Part shown: piece by piece, positions 49,015-62,403 of the stretch | Layout: every line of letters begins with the position of its first letter | Position numbering within the stretch: position 1 is the stretch's first letter | Source: Desulfosarcina sp. OttesenSCG-928-A07 | GTDB taxonomy: Bacteria; Desulfobacterota; Desulfobacteria; Desulfobacterales; Desulfosarcinaceae | DNA length: 64,000 bases | Reading direction: 5' to 3' | Assembly (NCBI GenBank): GCA_030267325.1 | Contig: JAJDJS010000002.1 | Coordinates: 62,001 to 126,000 of the forward strand | Translations under genes and position numbers: made by a program | The notes under the pieces: model-generated | Seen by the model: the letters and a program-made list of their open reading frames with translations, nothing else | What the model was told of the DNA's origin: nothing | Databases searched by the model: none

Positions 49015-49317
49015 ATGAGAATTATTGCTGTTTCCACACTCAAGCTGTTTTGGGAGCAAACGCCTTCCTGTAAAGACGCAAAAGAACCGCTTCAGGCATG
49101 GTACAAATTTGTCCTTAACGCAGACTGGACCACACCTGCAGATATCAAGGCAGATTTTCGAAACGTCAGTATCCTGAAGGATGGAAGGGCTATTTTCAAC
49201 ATTGCGGGGAACAAGTACCGGCTGGTGGTCTGGATTAACTACCCGTACAAGGTCGTCTACATCCGGTTCGTCGGCACCCACGCGCAATATGATGCAATTG
49301 ACCCGCAAACGATTTGA
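49015..49317 (+). CDS. higB: HigB-type toxin (type II TA)
   Basis: MRIIAVSTLKLFWEQTP...ADIKADFRNVSIL..GRAIFNIAGNKYRLVVWINYPYKVVYIRFVGTHAQYDAID. Confidence 0.9.
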   Translation: MRIIAVSTLKLFWEQTPSCKDAKEPLQAWYKFVLNADWTTPADIKADFRNVSILKDGRAIFNIAGNKYRLVVWINYPYKVVYIRFVGTHAQYDAIDPQTI

Positions 49318-49325
49318 GGAAAATC

Positions 49326-49706
49326 ATGCAGATCAAACCAATACATGATGAAAACGACTACCGCGATGCGCTGCGGCGGATAGAAGGGCTGATGGGCGCT
49401 GAACCCGGAACTCCGGAGGGCGATCTGCTGGATGTCTGGGTGACCCTGGTGGAAGCCTATGAGCGCAAAATGTATCCGATGGATTTGCCCGACCCTGTGG
49501 AGGCGATCAAATTTCATCTGGAACAGACCGGAAAGTCGCCCAAAGATTTGCAGCCCATGATCGGACGGATGAATCGCGTGTATGAAGTGCTGGCCCGCAA
49601 ACGTCCGTTAACACTGGCGATGATCCGCAAGCTTCATGGTGAGCTGGGAATTCCGGCGGAGAGCCTGATCCGGGAGACATGTATCCCCCAGCATCACCAC
49701 CCCTGA
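49326..49706 (+). CDS. higA: HigA-type antitoxin (HTH)
   Basis: IKPIHDENDYRDALRRIEGLMGAEPGTPEGDLLDVWVTLVEAYE...DPVEAIKFHLEQTGKSPKDLQPMIG...VLARKRPLTLAMIRKLHGELGIPAESLI. Confidence 0.92.
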   Translation: MQIKPIHDENDYRDALRRIEGLMGAEPGTPEGDLLDVWVTLVEAYERKMYPMDLPDPVEAIKFHLEQTGKSPKDLQPMIGRMNRVYEVLARKRPLTLAMIRKLHGELGIPAESLIRETCIPQHHHP

Positions 49707-49770
49707 TCCGCCATGCGGCACATCTTTCGAAATAACCCGTGAATATTCGATAATCCATCACATCGCACCC

Positions 49771-49810
49771 TTCTTTAGGAAAGTCATCGCCCCATGAAAC
49801 CTGTTGTTGC
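49771..49810 (+). repeat. Imperfect direct repeat (downstream copy; der RBS and first codons)
   Basis: See 48911-48951; about 34 identical positions over ~41 aligned columns by eye. Confidence 0.75.
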
Positions 49811-51173
49811 CATTGTCGGCAGACCCAATGTGGGAAAATCCACCCTGTTCAATCGCATGACCCGCTCGCGGGACGCCATTGTGGACGATTTGCCCGGCGT
49901 GACCCGGGACCGGAACTTCGGCACCGCCAAATGGAACGACACGGTTTTTACCCTGGTGGACACCGGCGGATTTGCCGAAGGCGATGACGATGCCTTTGCC
50001 CCCCATATCCGCCATCAGGTGGAACAGGCTATTTCCGACAGCGATGCGGTCATGCTGGTGCTGGACGGGAAAGCCGGTCTGTCCCCCTTTGACGCGGATC
50101 TGGTCCGGATTCTGCGAAACCAGGACAAACCCGTATTTTTTGTGGTGAACAAAATTGACGGCGAGCATCAGGAAAAGGCGCTACCTGATTTTTACAATCT
50201 GGGCATTGACGCGCTGTTTCCCGTATCCGGGGAACACGGCTACGGCATGGGCGATTTTCTGGATGCCCTGACAGATGCCTTTCCGGATACAGACACTGAA
50301 GAAGCGACAGATGCGATCCGGATCGCGGTGGTGGGAAAACCCAACGCGGGAAAATCCTCCCTGATCAACGCGCTTCTCGGTGAAGACCGGCTGGTGGTCA
50401 GTGAGGTGGCCGGCACCACGCGCGATGCCATTGACGCCCGCATCACCCGCAATGGCAAGGACTATCTGTTTATTGATACAGCCGGCATCCGCCGGAAAAG
50501 CAGCGTATCCCAACGGCTGGAAAAGTTTTCCATTATCAAGGCCCTTCGCAGCCTGGATCGGTGCCAGGTGGCCCTCATTGTCATTGATGCGGATGAGGGA
50601 ATTTCCGACCAGGACGCTCGTGTGGCCGGCTATGCCCACGACCGGGGCTGCGGCGTGATCTTTCTGCTGAACAAATGGGATCTGGTGGATAACCGGAACG
50701 GAAAAGCCCTTTCCCGCATCACCGAAGACTTGCGCATGGCCGCCAAATTTCTTGCCTTTGCGCCCATCCTCACGGTTTCCGCCACCACGGGCATGCGGAT
50801 TCAGAAAATTTTTCCGGCTGTGGATGCGGTGTTCGGCCAGTATTCAGTCCGGATCACCACCGGCCAGCTGAACCGGGTCATGGAACAGGCCCTGGAGCGA
50901 ACCCAGCCCCCGCTTCACAAGGGGAAACGGCTGAAATTCTACTATGCCACCCAGGTGTCCAGCCAGCCGCCCACCTTTGTGAGTTTTGTGAATTTTCCGG
51001 AAGCCGTTCATTTTTCCTACCAGCGGTATCTGACCAACCAGCTTCGGGAGGCCTTTGGACTGGATAAAACCCCGCTTCGCCTGCTCCTGCGTCAGCGCAC
51101 CGGAAAAAATCCCGATTTTCTCAACAAAAAACCCGGTTTTCCCAGAAAAGGCCGCCGACCGAAAAAACGCTGA
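49794..51173 (+). CDS. der: Ribosome biogenesis GTPase Der
   Basis: Two G domains: IVGRPNVGKSTLFNRM and VVGKPNAGKSSLINALLGEDR; C-terminal KH-like domain. Confidence 0.97.
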   Translation: MKPVVAIVGRPNVGKSTLFNRMTRSRDAIVDDLPGVTRDRNFGTAKWNDTVFTLVDTGGFAEGDDDAFAPHIRHQVEQAISDSDAVMLVLDGKAGLSPFDADLVRILRNQDKPVFFVVNKIDGEHQEKALPDFYNLGIDALFPVSGEHGYGMGDFLDALTDAFPDTDTEEATDAIRIAVVGKPNAGKSSLINALLGEDRLVVSEVAGTTRDAIDARITRNGKDYLFIDTAGIRRKSSVSQRLEKFSIIKALRSLDRCQVALIVIDADEGISDQDARVAGYAHDRGCGVIFLLNKWDLVDNRNGKALSRITEDLRMAAKFLAFAPILTVSATTGMRIQKIFPAVDAVFGQYSVRITTGQLNRVMEQALERTQPPLHKGKRLKFYYATQVSSQPPTFVSFVNFPEAVHFSYQRYLTNQLREAFGLDKTPLRLLLRQRTGKNPDFLNKKPGFPRKGRRPKKR

Positions 51174-51185
51174 CTGGATTTTTTT

Positions 51186-52559
51186 ATGGACTTGTTTGAA
51201 CATCAGGCGGGGAAAGTCCTGGATCCCCGGCAGCCGCTCGCCGAACGCATGCGGCCCAAAACCCTTTCAGACCTTTTTGGTCAAGAAGCGGTTGCCGGAC
51301 CGGATTCCCTGATCCGCCGGGCCATTGAAACAGACCGGATTTTTTCCATGATTCTGTGGGGGCCGCCCGGATGCGGAAAAACCACCCTGGCCCGCATCAT
51401 CGCCCAGGAAACAAAATCTCACTTCATTCATTTTTCAGCAGTGCTGGCGGGCGTCAAGCAGATCCGGGAGGTAATTGACGAGGCCAAAAAACAGCGGCAG
51501 TTTCATCTTAAGCGGACCCTTTTGTTTGTTGATGAAATTCACCGGTTCAACAAAGCCCAGCAGGACGCATTTTTGCACCATGTGGAATCCGGCCTTATCA
51601 CCCTGATCGGTGCCACCACGGAAAATCCTTCCTTTGAAGTTATTGCGCCCCTTTTGTCCCGGTGCCGGGTGGTCGTGCTGTCCCTTCTGGATGAAGCGGC
51701 CCTTGGAAAAATCATTGACCGGGCTATGACCGATCCTGTGGCCGGGCTGGGAGAATTTAGTCTCCGCATCACAGACGATGCCCGGACCCATCTGATCCAG
51801 ATTGCCGACGGCGACGGCCGCAGCGCGCTGAACAGCCTCGAAATAGCCGCCGGATTAGCTATGGCAGAACCTTTGCCGGACCTGGAAACGCCCCGGACCA
51901 TCACCCTTGACCACGTGGAACAGGTGCTCCAGAAAAAGGCCCTTTTATACGACAAGGGCGGGGAAGAGCACTACAACCTCATCTCGGCGCTTCACAAAAG
52001 TCTTCGGGGAAGCGATCCGGATGCGGCCCTGTACTGGCTGGCCCGCATGCTGGAGGCCGGGGAAGACGCCCTGTATATTGCCCGGCGCATGGTGCGGTTT
52101 GCTTCCGAAGATGTGGGCAACGCCGATCCCTTTGCCCTGGGCATTGCCATTGGCGCCATGGAATCCTTTCGCTTTCTGGGTCATCCCGAAGGAGATCTGG
52201 CCTTGGCCCAGGCAGCGGTGTATCTGGCCACTGCACCCAAAAGCAACAGCATCTACACCGCGTGGAATGCGGCCCGGCAGATGGCCAGGGAAAAAGGCGC
52301 GCTTCCGGTGCCGCTGCATATCCGCAATGCCCCCACCCGGCTGATGAAAGATATAGGCTACGGCAAAGGGTATCAGTATGCCCATGATTTTAAAGGCGGC
52401 TACACGGCCCAGACCTATCTTCCGGACAGTATTGCTGGCGCCCGGTTTTATACCCCCACAGATCGCGGCTATGAAAAAAGTATCGCCACGCGGCTTTCTC
52501 AATGGCGAGCCATGCGGGAAAAAGAAAAAAGTGAAGATCGGAAACAGGCGGGTGTCTGA
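51186..52559 (+). CDS. rarA: Replication-associated recombination protein A (MgsA/RarA AAA ATPase)
   Basis: LAERMRPKTLSDLFGQE, ILWGPPGCGKTTLARII, LLFVDEIHRFNKAQQDAFL. Confidence 0.95.
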   Translation: MDLFEHQAGKVLDPRQPLAERMRPKTLSDLFGQEAVAGPDSLIRRAIETDRIFSMILWGPPGCGKTTLARIIAQETKSHFIHFSAVLAGVKQIREVIDEAKKQRQFHLKRTLLFVDEIHRFNKAQQDAFLHHVESGLITLIGATTENPSFEVIAPLLSRCRVVVLSLLDEAALGKIIDRAMTDPVAGLGEFSLRITDDARTHLIQIADGDGRSALNSLEIAAGLAMAEPLPDLETPRTITLDHVEQVLQKKALLYDKGGEEHYNLISALHKSLRGSDPDAALYWLARMLEAGEDALYIARRMVRFASEDVGNADPFALGIAIGAMESFRFLGHPEGDLALAQAAVYLATAPKSNSIYTAWNAARQMAREKGALPVPLHIRNAPTRLMKDIGYGKGYQYAHDFKGGYTAQTYLPDSIAGARFYTPTDRGYEKSIATRLSQWRAMREKEKSEDRKQAGV

Positions 52560-52627
52560 GTACGGCATTCTTCAACCTGATTAATTTATTATCAATACGA
52601 CGTTATCTAAACCTGTAAAGACCGCTC

Positions 52628-53863
52628 ATGCCGCCACCTTCATTTTTTTTCTCCATGGTGCTCAACCGCCGGATGCTGGTGGCGCTGGTAATGGGCTTTT
52701 CCTGCGGCCTGCCGCTGTCCATGACCCTTTCCGTGCTTCAGGCATGGATGACAGACGCCGGCGTGGATCTTTCCACCATCGGTCTTTTTTCACTGGTGGG
52801 CCTTCCGTATACCGTAAAATTCATATGGGCGCCGGTCTTTGACCGGTTTACCCTGCCTTTTCTGGGCCGAAGGCGGGGATGGCTGCTGGTTGCCCAGCTT
52901 TGTCTGATCGGCAGCATCCTGTGGCTGGGATTCAGCAATCCGTTGACCCATCCCCGGCTTCTGGCTCTGGCCGCCCTTGCCGTGGCCTTCTGCAGTGCTT
53001 CCCAGGATGTGGTGGTGGATGCCTACCGACGGGAAGATCTTTCCGATAAAGAGCTGGGAATGGGCGCCTCCCTGTATATTTACGGGTACCGGACAGGCAT
53101 GCTGCTGACCTCGGGCGGCGGACTGATGTTGGCCGACCACATGTCCTTTTCCATGGTTTACGCCCTCATGGCCATGGGACTGATACCGGGCGTCATCACC
53201 ACCTTTCTCACACCCGAACCCAAGGTTCATACTCCGCCCACCACCCTCCGAAAGGCTGTGGTGGAGCCGCTGACCGCATATTTTCGCCGCCCCCGTGCCG
53301 TATGGATTCTGGCTTTTATTCTTTTGTATAAAATCGGGGATACCATGGCCGGCGCCATGACCCTGCCGTTTTATCTGGATATGGGCTTTTCCAAAACCCA
53401 GATCGGCGCGGTGGTGAAATTCTTCGGATTCTGGGCCATCATGGCCGGAGCGTTTTGCGGCGGCCTCATCCTGCTCCATGTCAATATCCGCCGAAGCCTT
53501 TGGGGATTCGGCATTCTTCAGGCCCTTTCCACTGCCGGCTTTGCCCTTTTGGCCGTCATCGGGCCCAGTATGGCCGCGCTGTCAGCGGTTATTGCCTTTG
53601 AAAACTTTACCGCCGGCATGGGAACCGCCGCCTATACTGCCTATATGGCCAGTATTACGGACAAAAGGTTCACCGCCACCCAATATGCCCTGCTCTCCAG
53701 CCTCATGGGAATTCCCCGGGTGGTGGCCGCAGCGCCCACCGGATACCTGGTGACCCACCTGGAATGGATCGGCTTTTTTGTTCTGTGCACGCTGATCGCC
53801 CTGCCCGGACTGTTGTTGATCAGGTGGATTGATGCACCTTACGAAAGCAAACAAACCCCTTGA
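52628..53863 (+). CDS. AmpG-like MFS transporter
   Basis: FSCGLPLSMTLSVLQAWMTDAGVDLSTIGLFSLVGLPYTVKFIWAPVFDR; ASQDVVVDAYRRE. Confidence 0.87.
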   Translation: MPPPSFFFSMVLNRRMLVALVMGFSCGLPLSMTLSVLQAWMTDAGVDLSTIGLFSLVGLPYTVKFIWAPVFDRFTLPFLGRRRGWLLVAQLCLIGSILWLGFSNPLTHPRLLALAALAVAFCSASQDVVVDAYRREDLSDKELGMGASLYIYGYRTGMLLTSGGGLMLADHMSFSMVYALMAMGLIPGVITTFLTPEPKVHTPPTTLRKAVVEPLTAYFRRPRAVWILAFILLYKIGDTMAGAMTLPFYLDMGFSKTQIGAVVKFFGFWAIMAGAFCGGLILLHVNIRRSLWGFGILQALSTAGFALLAVIGPSMAALSAVIAFENFTAGMGTAAYTAYMASITDKRFTATQYALLSSLMGIPRVVAAAPTGYLVTHLEWIGFFVLCTLIALPGLLLIRWIDAPYESKQTP

Positions 53864-54070
53864 GGCAGCGCATTCATTGTGTTGCGAGGGATGCGTTCCA
53901 TTCTTTATCGTTTATCTGATCATTTTGGCATGCACTGCATTTTGTTGACAAACTCCACTGTTCCAATGGGGTGGTTATGGGATCCATAAGGGGCTATGGT
54001 GGGCCCGTATCGTCACTGCATCAGCTTTTTCGGTGACGCTGACAAACACCATGGAAAAAGGAGAAATGCC

Positions 54071-55702
54071 ATGTATTGTAACCAATGTGAACAGACTGCC
54101 CAGGGAATTGCCTGTACCAAACAAGGGGTTTGCGGAAAGACCGCAGATGTTGCCGAAATTCAGAATCTGATGATTTATGCTGCCCGCGGGCTTGCCCTGA
54201 TTGCGCTGGCTGCGGAAGAAAAGGGCGCGGATACGCGCGCTGCCGGCAGATGTTGCGCCGCGGCCCTGTTTTCCACCATTACCAACGTGAATTTTGACAA
54301 GGAATCTTTGCTCCGGGTGTTGCATCAGGTCGTTGACGAAAGAAATGCCCTTGCCAAAAAAGCCGGTGTTTCCTGTAACGCGCCTGCAGCAACCTTTGTT
54401 CCTGCAGCGGATGAGGAAACCTTGCTCAAACAGGCGGAAGTGGCATCCCTTACAAAATTGGCGGAAAATCCGGACTGTAACTCCCTGGCCCAGACCGTGC
54501 TGTTCGGGCTCAAGGGCCTTTGCGCCTACACTGACCATGCCGCCATTCTGGGCCATGAAAATCCGGCGTTGTACACGGCCATTTTCAAACTCCTGGCCTT
54601 TGGTTTTGATGGGGAAACGCCAACCCTTGACGCGTGGGTAAAGGCAGCCATGGATTGCGGCCACACCAATCTCATGGCCATGGAGCTTCTGGATGCGGCC
54701 AATACCGAAACCTTCGGCCATCCTGAGCCCACAGCGGTTTCCTTGAGGCCCAAACCCGGAAAAGCCATTCTCATCACCGGCCATGACCTGAAGGACCTTT
54801 ATATGCTGCTTGTCCAGACCGAGGGAAAAGGCATCAATATCTACACCCATGGCGAAATGCTGCCCACCCATGCCTATCCGGGACTTAAAAAATTCCCCCA
54901 TTTTGCCGGTCATTTCGGAACGGCATGGCAGAACCAGATAAAGGAAATGCCCCATTTTCCGGGAGCCATTTTGTTCACCACCAATTGTATTCAGCGGCCC
55001 GGGGAAATCTATAAGCAGAATGTGTTCACCACAGGTCTGGTGGGCTGGCCCGGAACCACTCATGTGAAAAACGGTGATTTCGGACCGGTGATTGAAAGGG
55101 CCCTTGCCCTGGAAGGCTTTACCGAAGAAACCGCGGCACAGTATCCCGACACCCAGGTCATGGTCGGATTTGGCCGCCATACGGTCCTGGGAATCGCCGA
55201 CACAGTGGTGCAGGCGGTCAAATCCGGTGCCATCCGCCATTTTATTCTGGTGGGCGGATGTGACGGCGCCAAGCCCGGCCGGAATTATTATACAGAACTT
55301 GTTGAAAAAACACCGAAAGACACCGTTGTGCTCACCCTGGCCTGCGGAAAGTTCCGGTTTTTTGACAAACAGCTCGGAACCATCGGCGGCATTCCCCGGC
55401 TCCTGGATGTGGGCCAGTGCAATGATGCCTTCAGCGCGGTAAAAATCGCCCTGGCACTGGCCGATGCGTTTGGATGCGGGGTCAACGAACTGCCGCTTTC
55501 GCTGGTGCTTTCCTGGTATGAGCAAAAAGCTGTGGCCGTATTGCTCACGCTTTTGTCTCTCGGCATCCAGGGCATCCGCCTGGGACCGACACTGCCGGCT
55601 TTTATATCGCCCGCAGTGCTGGATGTGCTGGTTTCGACGTTTGACATCAAACCCATCACCACACCGGATGAAGATCTGAAGGCCATTTTGGGTGCAGCGT
55701 AA
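54071..55702 (+). CDS. hcp: Hydroxylamine reductase (hybrid cluster protein)
   Basis: MYCNQCEQTAQGIACTKQGVCGKTADVAEIQNLMIY...GHPEPTAVSLRPKPGKAILITGHDL; LFTTNCIQRP; VGGCDGAKPGRNYYTE. Confidence 0.96.
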   Translation: MYCNQCEQTAQGIACTKQGVCGKTADVAEIQNLMIYAARGLALIALAAEEKGADTRAAGRCCAAALFSTITNVNFDKESLLRVLHQVVDERNALAKKAGVSCNAPAATFVPAADEETLLKQAEVASLTKLAENPDCNSLAQTVLFGLKGLCAYTDHAAILGHENPALYTAIFKLLAFGFDGETPTLDAWVKAAMDCGHTNLMAMELLDAANTETFGHPEPTAVSLRPKPGKAILITGHDLKDLYMLLVQTEGKGINIYTHGEMLPTHAYPGLKKFPHFAGHFGTAWQNQIKEMPHFPGAILFTTNCIQRPGEIYKQNVFTTGLVGWPGTTHVKNGDFGPVIERALALEGFTEETAAQYPDTQVMVGFGRHTVLGIADTVVQAVKSGAIRHFILVGGCDGAKPGRNYYTELVEKTPKDTVVLTLACGKFRFFDKQLGTIGGIPRLLDVGQCNDAFSAVKIALALADAFGCGVNELPLSLVLSWYEQKAVAVLLTLLSLGIQGIRLGPTLPAFISPAVLDVLVSTFDIKPITTPDEDLKAILGAA

Positions 55703-55794
55703 AAAACTTCCGGGCAGACACATGGGTCTGCCCCTGCAACAGATAAGGCTGGTTGTGGAAATCCATATACCCGCCACGCATTTTCAGGATTGAT

Positions 55795-56334
55795 ATGAAA
55801 TCTTATTTTTCAAAAATGCGAGGATGCAGTACCCGTCCGCCGGCTTCCAGGCCGGTGGAAGTACTGCTGGGGTTTGTGGGGAGCTGTGTGGCGCTGTATG
55901 TCGTGGGGGTGCTTCACGCCCTCAGTATGAATACATCGGGTTTTCCGCTGATCATGGCACCCTTCGGCGCCTCGGCCGTGCTGGTTTTCGGCGCATTCCG
56001 GAGTCCACTGGCCCAGCCGAGAAATGTCATCGGTGGCCATGTGCTCTCGGCCATTGTGGGGGTGACGGTGTATCAGCTGGTGGGCGACAACCCGGTTGTG
56101 GCGGTGAGTCTTTCTGTGTCGGCTGCCATTGCCCTGATGCATATCACCCAAACCCTGCATCCACCGGGCGGGGCCACGGCCTTTGTCACGGCAGCCGGCG
56201 GCCCTGCCGTGCATGCCCTGGGCTACTGGTATGTACTGACACCGTGCGCCATCGGCAGCGGGATCATGGTGCTGGTGGCCCTTATTGTGAACAACGTGCC
56301 CAAAGAACACAAATATCCCCAGTTCTGGGTATGA
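55795..56334 (+). CDS. HPP family integral membrane protein
   Basis: LIMAPFGASAVLVFGAFRSPLAQPRNVIGGHVLSAIVGV; HITQTLHPPGGATAFV. Confidence 0.92.
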   Translation: MKSYFSKMRGCSTRPPASRPVEVLLGFVGSCVALYVVGVLHALSMNTSGFPLIMAPFGASAVLVFGAFRSPLAQPRNVIGGHVLSAIVGVTVYQLVGDNPVVAVSLSVSAAIALMHITQTLHPPGGATAFVTAAGGPAVHALGYWYVLTPCAIGSGIMVLVALIVNNVPKEHKYPQFWV

Positions 56335-56351
56335 AAAAACTGGCGCTCATT

Positions 56352-56448
56352 AGATCGTGCCACCTTAAGAAGGGTAACAATTTAAATTTATTATATAAAA
56401 TAATATATTATGATTTTAAACTGTTACAACTTAGAGACAACACTGTCT
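56352..56448. repeat. ~100-bp imperfect inverted-repeat element, copy 2
   Basis: AGATCGTGCCACCTTAAGAAGGGTAACAATTTAAATTTATTATATA ... TATATTATGATTTTAAACTGTTACAACTTAGAGACAACACTGTCT; left arm matches 46221 copy. Confidence 0.6.
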
Positions 56449-56968
56449 ACTTCTGTTTCCCTGTTTTTGTTTCAGGCAGAGAGGCTCGGGATGAGGGTGA
56501 CATGGCAGAATCCGGTTTCTTTTTTTTCAGGTGAAAGGTGTTCAGTAAAATGCCGTTTGGACCGTTGGGATATTGCCGCAAAATCACATCCAGAAAAATG
56601 CCGTCCAGATGTTGCTGGACATTCCGGGAAACCGCCTTCCATACGCTCCGGATCCCGCATTCATCCTGATTGGGGCACTCATTAGACTTGTCACCGCAGC
56701 ACACAGCAAAGTCCACGCCAGAGTCAAAAAGCAAAACCAACTTTCCCAGACTGATGTGTTCAAGGGGCACCAGAAGACGGATTCCGCCCTTGGCGCCCAC
56801 GGTTCCGGCGGTGATGTTTTCCCGCCGCAATACGGCGTGGATATTTTCCACCGTGCGCACCGTCATACCGATTTTTTCCGCCAGCCAGGCGGTTGAGACC
56901 GGTTCGGACAGGCTACTCAGTTCAAACAGCAGGCGGATCGCATACCGGATGTTAGGGGAAAATCGCAT
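56447..56968 (-). CDS. Rrf2 family transcriptional regulator
   Basis: MRFSPNIRYAIRLLFELSSLSEPVSTAWLAEKIGMTVRTVENIHAVLRRENITAGTVGAKGGIRL; C-terminal CCGDKSNECPNQDEC Fe-S-type cysteines. Confidence 0.9.
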   Translation of the reverse strand: MRFSPNIRYAIRLLFELSSLSEPVSTAWLAEKIGMTVRTVENIHAVLRRENITAGTVGAKGGIRLLVPLEHISLGKLVLLFDSGVDFAVCCGDKSNECPNQDECGIRSVWKAVSRNVQQHLDGIFLDVILRQYPNGPNGILLNTFHLKKKKPDSAMSPSSRASLPETKTGKQK

Positions 56969-57249
56969 ATTCTCACCAAGGTTACAGGATTTTTGATTCA
57001 AGCATTGCGCCGGATCGGAGTACTGTACCACGGACAGCCGGAATATTCGAAATACTTTCCATCCATGAAAGATGCGGGATACGCCAAGGAGGCATTATAA
57101 AGCGTTTTACCACTCAACATTCCCATTGTTTTTTCAGGCATCATTTTTTATGACTGATAAATGTCATAGAAAAATCTTAGCCTTAAAATCCGCTGATGAG
57201 GGGCTTTTGTGAAACTGTCTTTACTGTTTTTGATCAAAGGATAACCCCC

Positions 57250-58017
57250 ATGTGCTTGATTCTTTTTGCATGGCATCACCATCCCCAGTGGCCGCTGATT
57301 GTCATTGCCAACCGGGATGAATTTTACGCCCGACCCACGGAAAAAGCCCACTTCTGGGACGATCCCCCGGATCTTTTGGCTGGACGGGATCTTGAGGCCG
57401 GCGGAACCTGGATGGGCCTCCGGAAACAGGGCCTCCGCTTTGCCGTTCTCACCAATTACCGGGATGGCCAAGGGGTCCGACCAGAAAACGCCTCCAGGGG
57501 AAACATTGTCCGCGAGTATCTTGAATCCGATGTTTCCCCGCCGGTTTTTCTTGAACACCTCATAAAAAACCGGGAAAACTATAATCCCTTTAACCTGATA
57601 TGCGGAAAAGGGGGTGAGCTGTTCTTTTTTTCCAGCACACAAGATGGGTATGAAAAAATTTCGCCCGGTATTCACGGCCTTTCCAACCATGTTCTGGATA
57701 CCCCATGGCCCAAAGTCCGGAGGGGGTGTCGGCTCCTTGAAGAAGCGCTGGAGAAAGAGATTTCAGAAAAAACCCTCCTGTCTGTTTTACAAGACAAGCA
57801 CCCTCCCGAAGACAGGGAACTGCCGGATACAGGCGTCGGATATGAAATGGAACGGGCGCTTTCACCCATTTTTATCCAGTTTCCCGGATACGGCACCCGA
57901 TGCAGCACCCTTTTTTTATGCGATCCGTCCTTTAGTCCGAATGGAAAAGTTTCCTATACCGAAGTGTCCTGGAACGAAAAGGGAGAAAAATCCGGAACCG
58001 TCCGGGTGGCGTGGTAA
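57250..58017 (+). CDS. NRDE family protein
   Basis: [36 protein letters not shown]...[31 protein letters not shown]. Confidence 0.93.
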   Translation: MCLILFAWHHHPQWPLIVIANRDEFYARPTEKAHFWDDPPDLLAGRDLEAGGTWMGLRKQGLRFAVLTNYRDGQGVRPENASRGNIVREYLESDVSPPVFLEHLIKNRENYNPFNLICGKGGELFFFSSTQDGYEKISPGIHGLSNHVLDTPWPKVRRGCRLLEEALEKEISEKTLLSVLQDKHPPEDRELPDTGVGYEMERALSPIFIQFPGYGTRCSTLFLCDPSFSPNGKVSYTEVSWNEKGEKSGTVRVAW

Positions 58018-58107
58018 ATCCGTTGGGTAAAAAAATTAAAAGCGGGAATTGCCGTCTCATGTATTTGATATGGTACGGCAAAGCGGAATTAACCTTGATG
58101 CATTTTT

Positions 58108-61634
<3,527 letters not shown>

Positions 61635-61840
61635 AGAAAAAACCTTTTTTAAAATTTATCTGTATTAGGGGCTGTCTAAAAGTTAATAAGATTCTTAATC
61701 TTTTAATTTTTATGTAAATTTGAAGTTATCACAATGTCTGTAAAATGGGTGAAAAGGATGATTTATAAAAATCGGAACCCCTGTTTGTTTATAACTTCAC
61801 CCTTATGAACAGGCGGTTGTAAGAAGGGGTGTAAAAAACG

Positions 61841-62371
61841 TCAGGCTTTCATCCATGTTTTGATTTCTTTGATTGTGGATGTGCTCCAATCTGACGACGC
61901 CTTTGTTTTTAAAAACAGAAAAAAAAGACCCTGGATCAATTGGATGACTTTTTCATAAAAATAGACCTTTTCCAGAAAAGCCCCTTCAACATCATCCCGA
62001 CTTTCCATTTTGCCGGTCTCCTGTGGCAGTTTAAGGGTTGAAAAAGCCATACTTTCCCCTTTCAGGGAAAATTTCCATTCCTTTTCATCCTGGGTTTTGT
62101 AAACAAGACTCATTTCAACGACCACCGCTCCCTTTTGAAGCGCCAAAAATCCCTCTTCAAGACCTGCGTCATCCCCTTTGATGGTAATTCTTTCACTGGC
62201 ATTGGTGGCTGTGTTTTCAAGCACCAGGCGATTTCCGATGGAAATGGAAAAAATGGATTCATCAATGGTTTTTAAACATTCAGGATGAACGTCAATGATA
62301 AACCACAGCCAGGTTAAAAATTCATTTCCGAGAAATTTATATCGGTTATAGGCAACAGCAACATCCAGCAT
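61841..62371 (-). CDS. RdgC-like C-terminal-half protein
   Basis: MLDVAVAYNRYKFLGNEFLTWLWFIIDV; FLGxEFLTWLW matches the C-terminal region of RdgC-like proteins. Confidence 0.6.
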   Translation of the reverse strand: MLDVAVAYNRYKFLGNEFLTWLWFIIDVHPECLKTIDESIFSISIGNRLVLENTATNASERITIKGDDAGLEEGFLALQKGAVVVEMSLVYKTQDEKEWKFSLKGESMAFSTLKLPQETGKMESRDDVEGAFLEKVYFYEKVIQLIQGLFFLFLKTKASSDWSTSTIKEIKTWMKA

Positions 62372-62403
62372 AAAAAAAGGTAACTCCCGCTAAGGGTAAG
62401 GGT

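Noticed and set aside
53975-55777. 600-aa minus-strand ORF opposite hcp
   Set aside because: Shadow of the hcp coding frame; no protein-like motifs
61640-61840. Possible oriC upstream of dnaN
   Set aside because: Only TTATCACAA-like partial matches to DnaA boxes; no cluster, and dnaA is not in the window
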